From positions 124,001 through 188,000 of the forward strand of contig CP108401.1 in assembly GCA_045039925.1 (NCBI GenBank): DNA of 64,000 bases, given 5' to 3'. Below, piece by piece: positions 1-9,329 of the stretch. A program made the position numbers and the translations under genes. Source of the DNA: Yinghuangia sp045039925 (lineage in GTDB: Bacteria > Actinomycetota > Actinomycetes > Streptomycetales > Streptomycetaceae). Numbering within the stretch: position 1 is the first letter of the stretch; the number at the start of each line of letters is the position of its first letter. The notes under the pieces were generated by a model. The model was not told the origin of the DNA, did not search any database, and worked only from the letters and a program-made list of their open reading frames with translations.

Positions 1-1
1 G

Positions 2-205
2 TACCTGGACGGTGTCCGCGCGACGCTGGACGACCTGCTGCCGCTCGAAACAGCACGTCGGACCGCACCGGTGACCTTGTCCGCGGCGCGAATCCATGCG
101 GAACTCCGGCGCCCCCAATGGATTCGCAGTCGCGGAGTACGCGAAATGCAGGAGCAGATCGAAGGTTTCTGCCAGGTCGTGGCCGGCTCCGAGGCATCGG
201 GCTGA
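2..205 (+). CDS. C-terminal end of an unidentified protein (cut by window edge)
   Basis: An open frame enters from the left edge and ends at a TGA after about 67 codons. The translated tail is Arg-rich and helical-looking, with actinobacterial codon use (G or C in most third positions), and it ends near VVAGSEASG. I do not recognise a family. It stops about 220 bases before the ligase start on the same strand. It could be the end of a regulator, but nothing here proves that. Confidence 0.35.
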   Translation, partial: YLDGVRATLDDLLPLETARRTAPVTLSAARIHAELRRPQWIRSRGVREMQEQIEGFCQVVAGSEASG

Positions 206-428
206 CACCGGGTATCCGACCGGGCGGTGCCGCACCCGACGCGCTCGTCCCGACCTGGCCACGGACGACGTCGACCCGTTGTCGGGCAGCTGTTCCCGGC
301 ACCAACTCGCCTGCTACCCAACGGTTTATCGGCGGTGGCTACCAACCGCGACCTTATCTGCGTTTCCCGGCGAATCTCATACTCCAGCCACATCCAGAAC
401 ACCGGAATGCACGCCAGGAGAACCAAGC

Positions 429-1658
429 ATGACCACAGTGGGCGTAGAGGAAGAGTTCCACCTAGTCGATCAGGTGACGCACTACCTGACACCGCGAGCA
501 CCCGCTGTACTCGCCGTGCTTCCGAAGAACGGATTCACCGCCGAGGCGAAGACATCGATCGTCGAGACGAACACGGTCCCGCATACGGACCTGGCCGCCT
601 TGCACGAGGAACTGCTCCGCAGCCGGTCCCTGGTCGTCGCGGCCGCCGCGGCGCACGGGTCGGCCCCGATCGCCGCGGGCACAGCTCCGCTCACCCGGCT
701 GGACGCCGCGTTGAACAGCGACGAGGCGCGGTACGCGCATCTCGACCACACCTTTGCGCGCCTGTTCGACGAACAGGTGATCTGCGGTACGCACATTCAC
801 GTCGGAGTCGAGGACCGCGATCTTGCCGCAGCCTCCTTGGCCTGGATCTCCCCGTGGATCCCGGTGTTCCTGGCCATATCCGCCAATTCGCCCTACTGGC
901 TGGGCCGGGACACGGGTTACGCGAGCTGGCGGACGATGCTGTGGACGCGCTGGCCCACCGCAGGCCCTTCACCAAGATGTCGTTCGGCCGAGGAGTACGA
1001 CGCCATGGTGGAGAACCTGATCCGCACCGGGGTCATCTCCGACGCGCGCATGGTCTACCACGACATCCGGCTCTCCAGCCACGTCCCCACGCTGGAACTG
1101 CGGGTGTGCGACGCGGTCCCGGACGCCGACACCGTCGTCCTGCTGACCGCCTTGTTTCGGGCGCTGGTCTCGAGGGCCGCGAACGCGGTACACGCCGGCC
1201 GTGAAGCCCCGCACATACCCGAGACGGTGCTCCGGACGGCGACGTGGCGCGCGGCACGCTCCGGATTGGAAGGCGATCTCGTCGACCCCGAGACATGGAC
1301 GCGTGCCCGCGCCGGGAAGGTGGTAAGCGGACTCGTCAGGCTCCTGGAGCCGGAACTGCGCTGGTACGGCGACTGGAACCGCGTCGCCGCCGCCGTCGAC
1401 ACTGTTCTGGGGCGCGGCAGTTGGGCCCGTGTGCAGCGCTCGATCGGCCGACGCCGCGGCGTAGCCGCCGTCGTGAACCTGTTGGCGCAGCAGACGGCGG
1501 CGACCCCCCCGTCCGCCTCGCTGCCACCGGCTACCACTCGGCGGGGACGCACGCGTTCCCGGCTTTCCTCGCGCCCCCAGGACGTGATGCTGCCGGCGGC
1601 ATCCGCCTGCGCGACCACGCGCTCCCCCGGGGCGTCGAACCAGCCCATAGAACCGTGA
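429..1658 (+). CDS. carboxylate-amine ligase (YbdK / GCS2 family)
   Basis: ATP-dependent carboxylate-amine ligase of the glutamate-cysteine ligase type 2 fold (409 aa). The family marker VGVEEEFHLVD is at residues 4-14, followed by CGTHIHVGV and the SSHVPTLELRVCDAV segment that carries acidic and His ligands in this fold. The start at 429 is chosen because AGGAGA (412-417) lies in front of it and the family motif begins at residue 4; the open frame extends upstream without homology. Family members make weak gamma-glutamyl-cysteine-type bonds in vitro and their real substrate is often unknown. The last 60 or so residues are Ser/Arg/Pro-rich and look like an unstructured extension. It stands alone, convergent with the cluster to its right. 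Confidence 0.85.
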   Translation: MTTVGVEEEFHLVDQVTHYLTPRAPAVLAVLPKNGFTAEAKTSIVETNTVPHTDLAALHEELLRSRSLVVAAAAAHGSAPIAAGTAPLTRLDAALNSDEARYAHLDHTFARLFDEQVICGTHIHVGVEDRDLAAASLAWISPWIPVFLAISANSPYWLGRDTGYASWRTMLWTRWPTAGPSPRCRSAEEYDAMVENLIRTGVISDARMVYHDIRLSSHVPTLELRVCDAVPDADTVVLLTALFRALVSRAANAVHAGREAPHIPETVLRTATWRAARSGLEGDLVDPETWTRARAGKVVSGLVRLLEPELRWYGDWNRVAAAVDTVLGRGSWARVQRSIGRRRGVAAVVNLLAQQTAATPPSASLPPATTRRGRTRSRLSSRPQDVMLPAASACATTRSPGASNQPIEP

Positions 1659-1946
1659 GAACAGCCGGACCGCACTTGGCTCGGTCCAACTCGCCGCAAT
1701 TTTCCGATACATCTCCGCCGTAGGCCCGAGAGCATCGGGAGGCGGGTCTTCCTCGCCCCCGAGGACGACCGGTCGACCGGACCGCCCCCAGCAGCAGCCG
1801 GTCGGTTCGGCGGCAGGTCGCTCGCCCAGGTCACGCCTCCGCTGACGTGGACGAGCGGCGTGCCGCTCCGAACAAGTCCGATCGCCTCACGAGCCGGGCT
1901 CAGGGCGCACCAGCGCCCGGGGCCGCAGGGGCGGAGGGCCGGGAAG
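1659..1946. other. convergent intergenic stretch without a gene
   Basis: This 288-base gap separates the ends of two converging genes. I see no coding frame with family resemblance and no strong perfect hairpin. Confidence 0.5.
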
Positions 1947-4292
1947 CTAGCCGGAGCTCTTGAGCGTGGCGGCAATAGCGGACGGCCGCATCTTGGAGAT
2001 CACGAGGCGCCCGCGTGCCCGCAGGGATGCGCGGTGGACGCGCTTGGCCGTGCCGCGAACTTCGGTCAGGTTCCGAATGAACGCGACCGCGTCGTGCTCA
2101 CTCGGGAATCGGTCCCCGAATGTGAACGCATCGACCGCACGGGCCATGTCCCGCGCCGCGGCACCCGCTCGTCGTCCGAGCCGACGGCGCACAAGGTCGG
2201 CGACCTCGAGCGCCGTGGCGCTGGGTGGAGGCGCTGCCCCGAGGTACGACAGTTCCACGCCCAGTTCCCGCCACGCCGCGCGCACGCGTCGATCCGGCGG
2301 CCCACGTCGGCGCCGCTTTCCGAGCCACACCGGAACGGCCAGGGCCAGCACGGCATAGGCCGTCGGCAACGCCGCCGCCAAGGCCGCGAGGAGTGCAACG
2401 AGAGGTAGGCCGTGGTCGGCGGCCTTCGGGAGCGCTGCCGAGGCATGCGGTTGATCGAACGGGGACCGTCCCGGGTCGGCGCCGCCTCCGCCTCCTGGCG
2501 GCGCGGGAGGCGGGGGCACTGGCACGGCCTCAGAGGGAGGTACGGGAGGCGGCGGCAGGTCCGCCCCGCCGGGCTCGGGAGTGGGGAAGAACGGTACCCA
2601 GCCCACTCCTTCGAACTCGACTTCCGCCCACACGAGTGCGTGCCGTCCGCGAACGTGCCATGAGCCCGCGTCCCCCTCACCCCCGCGGAACCCGACGGCG
2701 ACGCGGGCCGGCAGAGCAAGGGTCCGTGCCATCAGGGCGAACGCGGTGGCGAACTGTTCGGATGTCCCGCGCCGGCTCGTGCCCAGGAAGTACTGGACGT
2801 GCCGAACGGAGTGCCCCGGCACCGCCTCGGTGTCGGCCACGGCGTGGCGGTGCAGCCAGTCCACAAGTCGCAGTGCCTGCTGGTAGGGGAAACTCGCCCC
2901 CTGCGTGGCCTGTTGCGCGTAGGTGCGGAGTTCGGCGACCGCCGGCACCGGGTTGCCGGCCGCGTCGCGCTCCGGGAGCGCGAGCGCGTCCACGCGTGTT
3001 CCCGCGGCCGCGTACTCGGTCTTGGCGGGGTCGTGGGCGCCCGGGCGGCTCACGACGCTGTAGCGCATCCCGACGTGCCGGACGCCCGTGGTGGCAAGAA
3101 CCCCGCTGTCCGGGTCGACGATGACGTCGCTGCCCAAACCGTCGAAGTACAGGGGCCGTTCGACGGCGGGCAGGAAGACACCCGTCAGTTCGTGCACGGT
3201 GATGTCCTGGCGGACCCGCGGTCCGGTCGTGTGCGGCTCCGGGGCAGACGGGGGTACGCGCCCTCCCGAAGGGAGGAACCTGTCGACGGGGTACCAGGTC
3301 GCGCCGTCGTAGCGTTCGAGGGTCGCAAGCCGGTACAGCGTCTCCGCGTTCGCCGATCGCGCCGGTGACTCGGTGAACAACAGCGTCTCCGGTTGCCGCA
3401 GCCAGGCGGAGACATAGTCGAGGGGGTTGGGTCCTCTGAGCACCGTGGGAGGAGGAGGGTCGACGTACGCCCGGGGGTCGAAGGCGTGCCGGGAGGAGCC
3501 TGGAAGCGATGCGCCGCCCCAGAGCGCGGCCGCGGCGCACACCGGGGCGAGCGCCGCGGCGAGCACGGCCTGTCCGGCGCGGGGTGCGGGCCTGCGTGTG
3601 GCGAGGAGCAGCGCGAAGGCGACCACGAACGCCCCGGTGGGGACGAGCATGGACCCGGGTGCTCCGGTGCCGAGGAGGCATGCGGCCACGAAGAGCACGG
3701 TCGCCGGCAGGGCGGGCAGGGCGACGCTGCGCGTCCGGGCGGCCGCCTCGCCGCCGACGGCGGCTGCCGCCCAGACGAACGCGGGTGCGAGGAGCAGGCT
3801 TTCGCTGGTCGGATCGGGGAGGACGCCGCTCAGGATTCCGTACGGTGCGTCCGCAAGCGATTGGACCACGGTGTGCACCGCGGTCGGCGTCGGCAACAGC
3901 GCGGCTGTCTGCTCGCGGGCGTATCCCACGCACCCCAGCAGTACCGCCGCCGAGACGTGCGCAAGAAGGGTGACCGGCACGGGCGGGGTGCGACGGCGGT
4001 GCAGCAGCCCGGACAGCAGCAGCGCGGCGGTGGCCGCGATCAGGCTGGGAACCAGTACGGCATCCCATCCGAAGACCCGGTGGAAGGCGAAACCGGTGAG
4101 CAGGGCCAATGGCGCGACCGCCACCAAGCGCAGGCTGCTTGCGGGTTCGGGGCCTCGCGGTTCGAGCACCGTCGCAGGTGTCGGCAGGGCCGTGCCGTGG
4201 TGTGCGTCTGATCGCGGGCGGACGTGTGCGGTGGCCGGCGTCCGAGGTTGCGGCGGGGCCTTGACCGCCGCTCTCACCGAAGTACCTGCCAC
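1947..4292 (-). CDS. transglutaminase-fold membrane protein (DUF3488 / TgpA-like), catalytic residues apparently lost
   Basis: 781 aa. An N-terminal membrane region (about residues 50-245, six or so hydrophobic segments) is followed by an extracytoplasmic transglutaminase-like domain (about 300-580), a Pro/Gly-rich linker, another membrane helix near 640-665 and a DUF4129-like cytoplasmic tail. The segment where active transglutaminases have the nucleophilic Cys reads RRGTSEQFA, with Ser511 encoded by TCC. The segment that normally carries the His reads ALVWAEVEF, so His is also absent. It is therefore probably a non-catalytic binding member of the fold. Its start overlaps the end of the DUF58 gene by 19 bases, which indicates one operon. 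Such proteins typically occur with DUF58 and MoxR proteins; no MoxR ATPase is present here. Confidence 0.85.
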   Translation of the reverse strand: MAGTSVRAAVKAPPQPRTPATAHVRPRSDAHHGTALPTPATVLEPRGPEPASSLRLVAVAPLALLTGFAFHRVFGWDAVLVPSLIAATAALLLSGLLHRRRTPPVPVTLLAHVSAAVLLGCVGYAREQTAALLPTPTAVHTVVQSLADAPYGILSGVLPDPTSESLLLAPAFVWAAAAVGGEAAARTRSVALPALPATVLFVAACLLGTGAPGSMLVPTGAFVVAFALLLATRRPAPRAGQAVLAAALAPVCAAAALWGGASLPGSSRHAFDPRAYVDPPPPTVLRGPNPLDYVSAWLRQPETLLFTESPARSANAETLYRLATLERYDGATWYPVDRFLPSGGRVPPSAPEPHTTGPRVRQDITVHELTGVFLPAVERPLYFDGLGSDVIVDPDSGVLATTGVRHVGMRYSVVSRPGAHDPAKTEYAAAGTRVDALALPERDAAGNPVPAVAELRTYAQQATQGASFPYQQALRLVDWLHRHAVADTEAVPGHSVRHVQYFLGTSRRGTSEQFATAFALMARTLALPARVAVGFRGGEGDAGSWHVRGRHALVWAEVEFEGVGWVPFFPTPEPGGADLPPPPVPPSEAVPVPPPPAPPGGGGGADPGRSPFDQPHASAALPKAADHGLPLVALLAALAAALPTAYAVLALAVPVWLGKRRRRGPPDRRVRAAWRELGVELSYLGAAPPPSATALEVADLVRRRLGRRAGAAARDMARAVDAFTFGDRFPSEHDAVAFIRNLTEVRGTAKRVHRASLRARGRLVISKMRPSAIAATLKSSG

Positions 4293-5479
4293 AGGCCGCG
4301 TACGTCCGACAGCCTGGTGACCGCGATCTGCGGCAGTCCTGTCGGGAGGTCGGCCCGTTTGTCGGAAGGACGTGCGCCGGCCCTGGCAACGAGCACGAGT
4401 TCACGGTCGGCGACGAGCGGCGCGAGGTGCGCGGCGAGTCCGGTTGCCGTGCCCCAGCCGGTGACGACCACAAGGGCCCCGCCGTTCCGGGCCCGGCGCA
4501 GCCGTTCAACGCCTGCCGCCAGGTTGTCTCCCGCGTCCTGCCGCACCTCGGCGAGGACGCCGAGCAGTGCTTCCGACGTAAGTCCCCGCCGGGGGGCGGG
4601 AAGGGCCAAGGACGCGCGTCCCGCCCACAGATCGAGCGGGAAGTTGCGCGTCGTGACCGCATGCCCCACCGAGGCGGCGACGTCCACCGCCAGTTCGAAG
4701 TCCTCGTCGCCGTGCGGCCCCGGATAGGCGCGCGAGTCGGTGTCCAGTAGGAGGGTGGTGCTCGGCAGGCTGACGTCGGACATGCGGCGGACCATCAACT
4801 TGCCGGTACGCGCTGTGGAACGCCAGTGGACGCGACGCAGGTCGTCGCCTTGCGCGTATTCACGGAGTGAGTCGAACGTCGTGGTGCCCTCGTCCGCGGC
4901 CGGCGAGGTCTGGCCGTCCAGGTGGTGATGGTGACCGGTCGGCGGGGCGTCGAGAGGTTGGACACGTGGATGGACCAGCAGCGCGGTGGCGTCACCGATG
5001 GGCACCGTACGGCGTGCCAGGCCGAACACGTCGGTGTGGACGAGGCGTAGCGGTCCCACCACGACGCTGCCCCTGCGGTGCGTGGGGAGGTGGTACCGCG
5101 CCCGTATGGTCTGCCCGGCCCCCAGGCGCGGCAGCACGACCGTCACAGGGTTCCCATCGCAGTGGTCTTCCGCGACCAGCCCGCGGTACGGGCGCTTGCC
5201 GGCGTTGGTGACCGTGATGTCGCCGCCTGCGGTGTCGCCACGCGCCACGTGGGTCGGGCTGAGACGCCTGCGGGCCTGGAGACGGGGCCGCGGCACGGTG
5301 AGGAGCATCCCGCTTCCCACCAGGAACGCACCGGCCAGACCCAACGCGGTCGGCTCGGGGTGGCCGGACGCCCACCCGAGTGTCCCCAGCAGCAGGGACA
5401 CGGCCAGCACTGCCCTGCCGACCCGGGTGAGCCGCGGTCGGTCTCCCCGCGGCTCACCCGCCGTCACTCGCACTGCCAC
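4274..5479 (-). CDS. DUF58 domain protein
   Basis: 401 aa. Two membrane helices near residues 22-40 and 43-63 precede a beta-rich extracellular part and the DUF58 signature at about 203-231 (F-D-S-L-R-E-Y, G-D-D-L-R-R-V-H-W, T-G-K-L-M-V-R). A von Willebrand A-like fold follows, with LLLDTDSRAYPG near 245-256. DUF58 proteins work with MoxR-type AAA ATPases and transglutaminase-like membrane proteins, probably in assembly or maturation at the cell envelope. The gene overlaps both neighbours (16 bases with the fibronectin gene, 19 with the transglutaminase-fold gene), so translation is likely coupled. The His run near 183-186 is a local oddity. Confidence 0.88.
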   Translation of the reverse strand: MAVRVTAGEPRGDRPRLTRVGRAVLAVSLLLGTLGWASGHPEPTALGLAGAFLVGSGMLLTVPRPRLQARRRLSPTHVARGDTAGGDITVTNAGKRPYRGLVAEDHCDGNPVTVVLPRLGAGQTIRARYHLPTHRRGSVVVGPLRLVHTDVFGLARRTVPIGDATALLVHPRVQPLDAPPTGHHHHLDGQTSPAADEGTTTFDSLREYAQGDDLRRVHWRSTARTGKLMVRRMSDVSLPSTTLLLDTDSRAYPGPHGDEDFELAVDVAASVGHAVTTRNFPLDLWAGRASLALPAPRRGLTSEALLGVLAEVRQDAGDNLAAGVERLRRARNGGALVVVTGWGTATGLAAHLAPLVADRELVLVARAGARPSDKRADLPTGLPQIAVTRLSDVRGLWQVLR

Positions 5480-8016
5480 AGCTCCGGCGAGAAGGTGGCC
5501 TGGTCCGCGTTGCTGGTGCGGATATAGAGGTCGCTCGTGTATCCGTCGTAGCCGTTCCAGGTGACCTTGTCCCAGATGCTGCCCCGCAGTGGCGTGTCAT
5601 CCCGTGGAACTTCCTGGCCGATGGTCTGGCAGTGCACGGTGATGGGGCCCTCGTAGCCGGCGGGGATTTGTTTGACGTCCTTGGTCCCCTTGACGGCGGG
5701 GCCGCTGCGTATGCCGACCGTGACGCCGTTGGGTGTGTTGGGCCCCACGTTGTACACGCGGCTCGGGGCCACGAGAGACGCGGTGGTGGATGCTGCGGGT
5801 CCGGTCCCGGCCGCATTGATCGCGGTGACGGTCACGTTGTAGGCGACACCGTTCGCCAGGCCGGCAACGGTGGCCGTGGTCGCGGTGGTCGTCGTGGCCC
5901 CCTGGTTGCCGCCGTTGGTGTCGGCCCAGGCGACCCGGTACTGGACCGCCGACCCTCCGGAGTTCGTGGGCTCGTTCCAACTGACGGTGAAGCCGTGGCC
6001 GTTGCGGGGCACCTCGGCCTTGACGGCGGTGGGTGCCGAGACCAGCACGCAGGGACGCACCGGGGTCGACGCGCCGGACGGCAGCTTGGTGTGCCCGAAG
6101 TCGGCGACGACCTTGAAGCTGTACTCGTCAGCGCAGTTGAGGCCGGTGACCACGAACTGGAACGGTCCGTTGGGGGTGACCGCCCCGGGCTCGGCCTTGG
6201 CTCCCACCGGGAGGCCGTCGAGGGTGTACCGGTCGGGGCGCGCCCCCGGGGAGGCCGCGAACACCAGCGTGATGCTGCCGGGCCCCGACTCGGCCTTCGG
6301 AGTCCCGGGAGGCTTCGGCGCCGGCGCGCTCGGCGCGGTGGAGGGAGGCGCGGACGGGGAGGTGGCGGGGGGCTTGGTGGGCGCCGTGGTCCGGGAAGCC
6401 GAGGGAGCAACTGACGCCGACGGCACGACGGTTGTCGGCGCGGCGGTCGGCTTGGGCGGCGCCGGCGCCTTGGGCGGTGTCGTGGACGGCTTCACCTGTG
6501 TCGGGCGCGCCGGGGGAGCACTGGTCCGCGGGGGCTTGGGCGGACTGGGAGGTGGGGTTGTGACGGGCGGGACCGGCCGCGGGGGCGGCGGCGGCACGGT
6601 GACCCGCTCGGTGACGGTGACCACCGGCACCGGCGCGTCCTTCGTCGGCGGCTCTTGCGTGGGCGGTTCGTCGCGGGGACTCTCGGCCGGTCGTGTCGGA
6701 CTGGTCGGTCGTGTCGGGGTCGGCTCCCCCTCGTCGTCTCCGGGTGTGTGCTCGCCGGGCGGTGTCGCGGTGTCGGAGGGTGTCGGGGTGTCGGACGGGC
6801 GGGGCGTCGGGGTGCCGGAGGGCGAACCGGTCGGCGGCGTCGACGCGGAGGGCTCCGCCGACGGCACGCCGGGCTCGTACTTGTCGACCTCGTGGACCTT
6901 GCCTTGGAGGTCGACCACGACCGCTTGGGACTGGGCTTGATCGTTGGCCCACAGCACGCCGTCGCGAATGCCGACCTCCAGCGGTCCGGAAGTCCCGGTG
7001 ACGCGGACCGACGGCGCGAACGCCGCCGCCGCGGTGTCGTACACGAGGAGTTCGCCGCTGCTGCGGTCGGGCAGATACACGCGGGGACCAAGTACCACCG
7101 GCGCCCCGTAGTCGTTCTTCGGTGTCGCCAGCGGCGACGCCTGGACCGCCCCGTCGCCGAGGTTGAGAAGCACCAGCTGCCCGGCGTCGCTGGCGAGCAC
7201 CGGAAGCAGCGGGCCCTCGGTGCGCTCGGGCACCCGGATCAGCGCCGGCGCGGCCTCGGCCACGGTGGTCGGCAGGTTGATCCGGCGCTCGGGAGTTCCG
7301 TCGGCGGAGAGGGGCATGACCACCCCGTCCGCAGCGTCGGTGACCACGGGACGGCCGTCCGCGATCGTCAGCAGCAGGGGGTGTCCGGGCTCGGCCACCT
7401 TCACCGGTGCCGCCGGGACGTTGTCCTTGACCGCTATGACCTGTCCGAGGGCGGGCAGCGCCACCCACAGCGTGCCCGACGCGTCGACGCCCGAGGGCCC
7501 CAGCGGGTGGGATCCGAGATCGATCGGCGGGGACAACGGCGCCAAGGATGCCGGATCGATCGGCTGCACGGTCCCGCCTGCCGGATCCACGAGCCACGCG
7601 CGACCGGCTCCCACCTCGAGGGACATCCCTTTCGACGCGTACGCACGCGACTGCGGCACCGTGAGCTGCGCCGTGTCGATTCGGCTGACCACCCCGGTCT
7701 GTTCGTCCAGCACCAAGACGGTTTCGCCGTCGACACCCACCTGCAGCAGCCCCTCGCCGTCACCGGGTATGTCGACACGGCCGTCGACCTGCCCGGTGGA
7801 GCCGTTCACGTGCACGACGCTGTGGGCCTTCGAACTCGACAGCCACGCACCGAGGTCGCTGATCGACACCCGGGCTCCTGCGGCACCGCCTCCCAGTACG
7901 ACGAATCCGGCCAGCAGTGCCGCGCAGGCGACCACGGACACCCAGCCCACCGCGCGGGTCCGCCACGGCATCCTCAGTACGGCAGCCAACGACGGTATGC
8001 GCAGGCTGGTGCTCAT
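5464..8016 (-). CDS. membrane-anchored beta-propeller / fibronectin type III protein
   Basis: 850 aa. A signal-anchor helix at about residues 22-44 is followed by a repetitive region (about 50-380) with blades of the type VDGETVLVLDEQTGVVSRID and DGVLWANDQAQSQAVVVDLQGKV split over several turns, as in propeller proteins. A long Pro/Thr/Ser linker (about 385-565) leads to two fibronectin type III modules (about 570-660 and 665-755) and a C-terminal domain of about 95 residues with Cys near both ends. It is probably exported and held at the membrane. It is the first gene of the operon with DUF58 and the transglutaminase-fold protein, so it may be their substrate or scaffold. Confidence 0.82.
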   Translation of the reverse strand: MSTSLRIPSLAAVLRMPWRTRAVGWVSVVACAALLAGFVVLGGGAAGARVSISDLGAWLSSSKAHSVVHVNGSTGQVDGRVDIPGDGEGLLQVGVDGETVLVLDEQTGVVSRIDTAQLTVPQSRAYASKGMSLEVGAGRAWLVDPAGGTVQPIDPASLAPLSPPIDLGSHPLGPSGVDASGTLWVALPALGQVIAVKDNVPAAPVKVAEPGHPLLLTIADGRPVVTDAADGVVMPLSADGTPERRINLPTTVAEAAPALIRVPERTEGPLLPVLASDAGQLVLLNLGDGAVQASPLATPKNDYGAPVVLGPRVYLPDRSSGELLVYDTAAAAFAPSVRVTGTSGPLEVGIRDGVLWANDQAQSQAVVVDLQGKVHEVDKYEPGVPSAEPSASTPPTGSPSGTPTPRPSDTPTPSDTATPPGEHTPGDDEGEPTPTRPTSPTRPAESPRDEPPTQEPPTKDAPVPVVTVTERVTVPPPPPRPVPPVTTPPPSPPKPPRTSAPPARPTQVKPSTTPPKAPAPPKPTAAPTTVVPSASVAPSASRTTAPTKPPATSPSAPPSTAPSAPAPKPPGTPKAESGPGSITLVFAASPGARPDRYTLDGLPVGAKAEPGAVTPNGPFQFVVTGLNCADEYSFKVVADFGHTKLPSGASTPVRPCVLVSAPTAVKAEVPRNGHGFTVSWNEPTNSGGSAVQYRVAWADTNGGNQGATTTTATTATVAGLANGVAYNVTVTAINAAGTGPAASTTASLVAPSRVYNVGPNTPNGVTVGIRSGPAVKGTKDVKQIPAGYEGPITVHCQTIGQEVPRDDTPLRGSIWDKVTWNGYDGYTSDLYIRTSNADQATFSPELWQCE

Positions 8017-8049
8017 GCTCGTCTCCGTTGTCCGGCAACCCCACGCGTG

Positions 8050-8075
8050 GCCGCCTTCAGCCCGGTGAAGGCGGC
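8050..8075 (-). terminator. perfect 10-bp hairpin
   Basis: GCCGCCTTCA (8050-8059) pairs exactly with TGAAGGCGGC (8066-8075) across a 6-base loop. It lies 45 bases beyond the stop of the AraC gene and before the fibronectin operon, so it would end AraC transcription. There is no T-run. Confidence 0.6.
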
Positions 8076-8119
8076 TGCGGCGCTGTCTCGGTCGTCAAGT
8101 GTCCGCACCAAAAGGCTGT

Positions 8120-9058
8120 TCATGATTGGACAAAGGCGCCCGGTCCTGGCACAGCTCCTGTCGTCGCGGACAACTGAATCCGGTCCGCGACGCCTGGTCC
8201 GTCGCGCCGGCGCCTCGCGGCAAGTCTCACTTCCCGCGACAAGCCGACTTGTGCGGCGAAGCGCGCTGGTGTGATGCCCAGGCCGTTGCGGAAGTCATTG
8301 ATGAAATGCGGCTGGTCGAAGTACCCGAGTTGCGGCACGAGACGCGCCCAGTTCTCGGGTTGGCGGACGAGAGACGTCCCGGCGTCGATCAGCCGCCACC
8401 GGCGGGCCGCCGCCTTGGGTCCGATACCCAGATGGGCCTTGAAGAGGCGCAGCAGCGTACGAGTTGAGACCTTGTGCAGGTCCGCGGCGTCGCTCACACG
8501 GGATTTCGACAACGTGCCCAGCACCGCCTCGACGAGGTCGCGGGACTGCGCCGCGTCCCCGTCGGGCAGGCCGCGCAGGCGCAGGAGCCGGTACAGGCAC
8601 CGGACTTTCCCCGGCAGCGAATCGGCGTCGTCGACCGCCTCGGCGAGCGCTGCGGCGCGCCGGGTGCCGATCCACTGCGAGATCGGCGTCAGGCGGTTCA
8701 CCAGCGAGGCCCCGTCGGCGTTGTCGAAGACCCCCGCGAGCAGGCAGGGCCGCAGGGCGACGGCCACGACATGCCGGGAGCCCGCGAACTCCTGCACGAT
8801 CCGGGTGCTGCGCGTCCCGCACACCAGGACGGTTCCATCCGCGACAAGCAGATGAGGAACCGGGGGCGGCAGTATCACGACCTGGGTGCGCTGCTCGGGC
8901 TGTGCCTCGACGGAGAACATCGTCGCCGCGGAGAACCAGGTCCGTGTGTCCGTGGGCGCCGCCTGACTGGTCGTCCGCAGGCGGCCGCCCCGGAAGCCGA
9001 TCACTCCCCTTTGGCTGGAGGCGGCCCAATCGCAGGCCGGAGGGCGACGATGATCCAT
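8120..9058 (-). CDS. AraC-family transcriptional regulator
   Basis: 312 aa. The C-terminal two-helix DNA-binding region (about residues 190-285) shows the family pattern: VSTRTLLRLFKAHLGIGPKA for the first HTH and YFDQPHFINDFRNGLGITPARF (split motif QPHF..F..G.GITP) for the second. The N-terminal half is a cupin-like sensor with the segment VVILPPPVPHLLVADG. The gene sits inside the leftward surface-protein cluster, between the 303-aa protein and the fibronectin protein, and has its own hairpin terminator, so it may control the downstream operon. The start at 9058 is the longest reasonable choice; Met47 is an alternative. Confidence 0.8.
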   Translation of the reverse strand: MDHRRPPACDWAASSQRGVIGFRGGRLRTTSQAAPTDTRTWFSAATMFSVEAQPEQRTQVVILPPPVPHLLVADGTVLVCGTRSTRIVQEFAGSRHVVAVALRPCLLAGVFDNADGASLVNRLTPISQWIGTRRAAALAEAVDDADSLPGKVRCLYRLLRLRGLPDGDAAQSRDLVEAVLGTLSKSRVSDAADLHKVSTRTLLRLFKAHLGIGPKAAARRWRLIDAGTSLVRQPENWARLVPQLGYFDQPHFINDFRNGLGITPARFAAQVGLSREVRLAARRRRDGPGVADRIQLSATTGAVPGPGAFVQS

Positions 9059-9329
9059 CGATGAGTTCCTCCGCGAAGCCGGACGACAGGCGCTGGTGCG
9101 GCGGCATTGATCGCCAACTGCCAGTGTTGGTGGAGCCCGCGTCCGTCGGGGAGGTCGCGGCCGTTACCCAGAAGTTGCCCGAACCGATCGCGATGCCGTC
9201 CGAGCCCGGCGCGTCGGGCCTTCGAGCGACGCTTGCCACGACCGGTCCCCGGAATGCGGCGACGAGAATCCGGAAGGACTCCGGCATGCGCGGGCCGGTC
9301 GAACGTCCGCGGCCGAAGACGCGGCATCC

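Noticed and set aside
969..1975. Long minus-strand open frames across the ligase gene
   Set aside because: They are opposite-strand shadows of the plus-strand ligase with Arg/Pro-rich translations and no motif.
9059..9329. Possible N-terminal extension of the AraC gene in another frame (MPESFRILVAAFRG)
   Set aside because: It is one frame off the AraC frame with no supporting motif; the gap is treated as intergenic.
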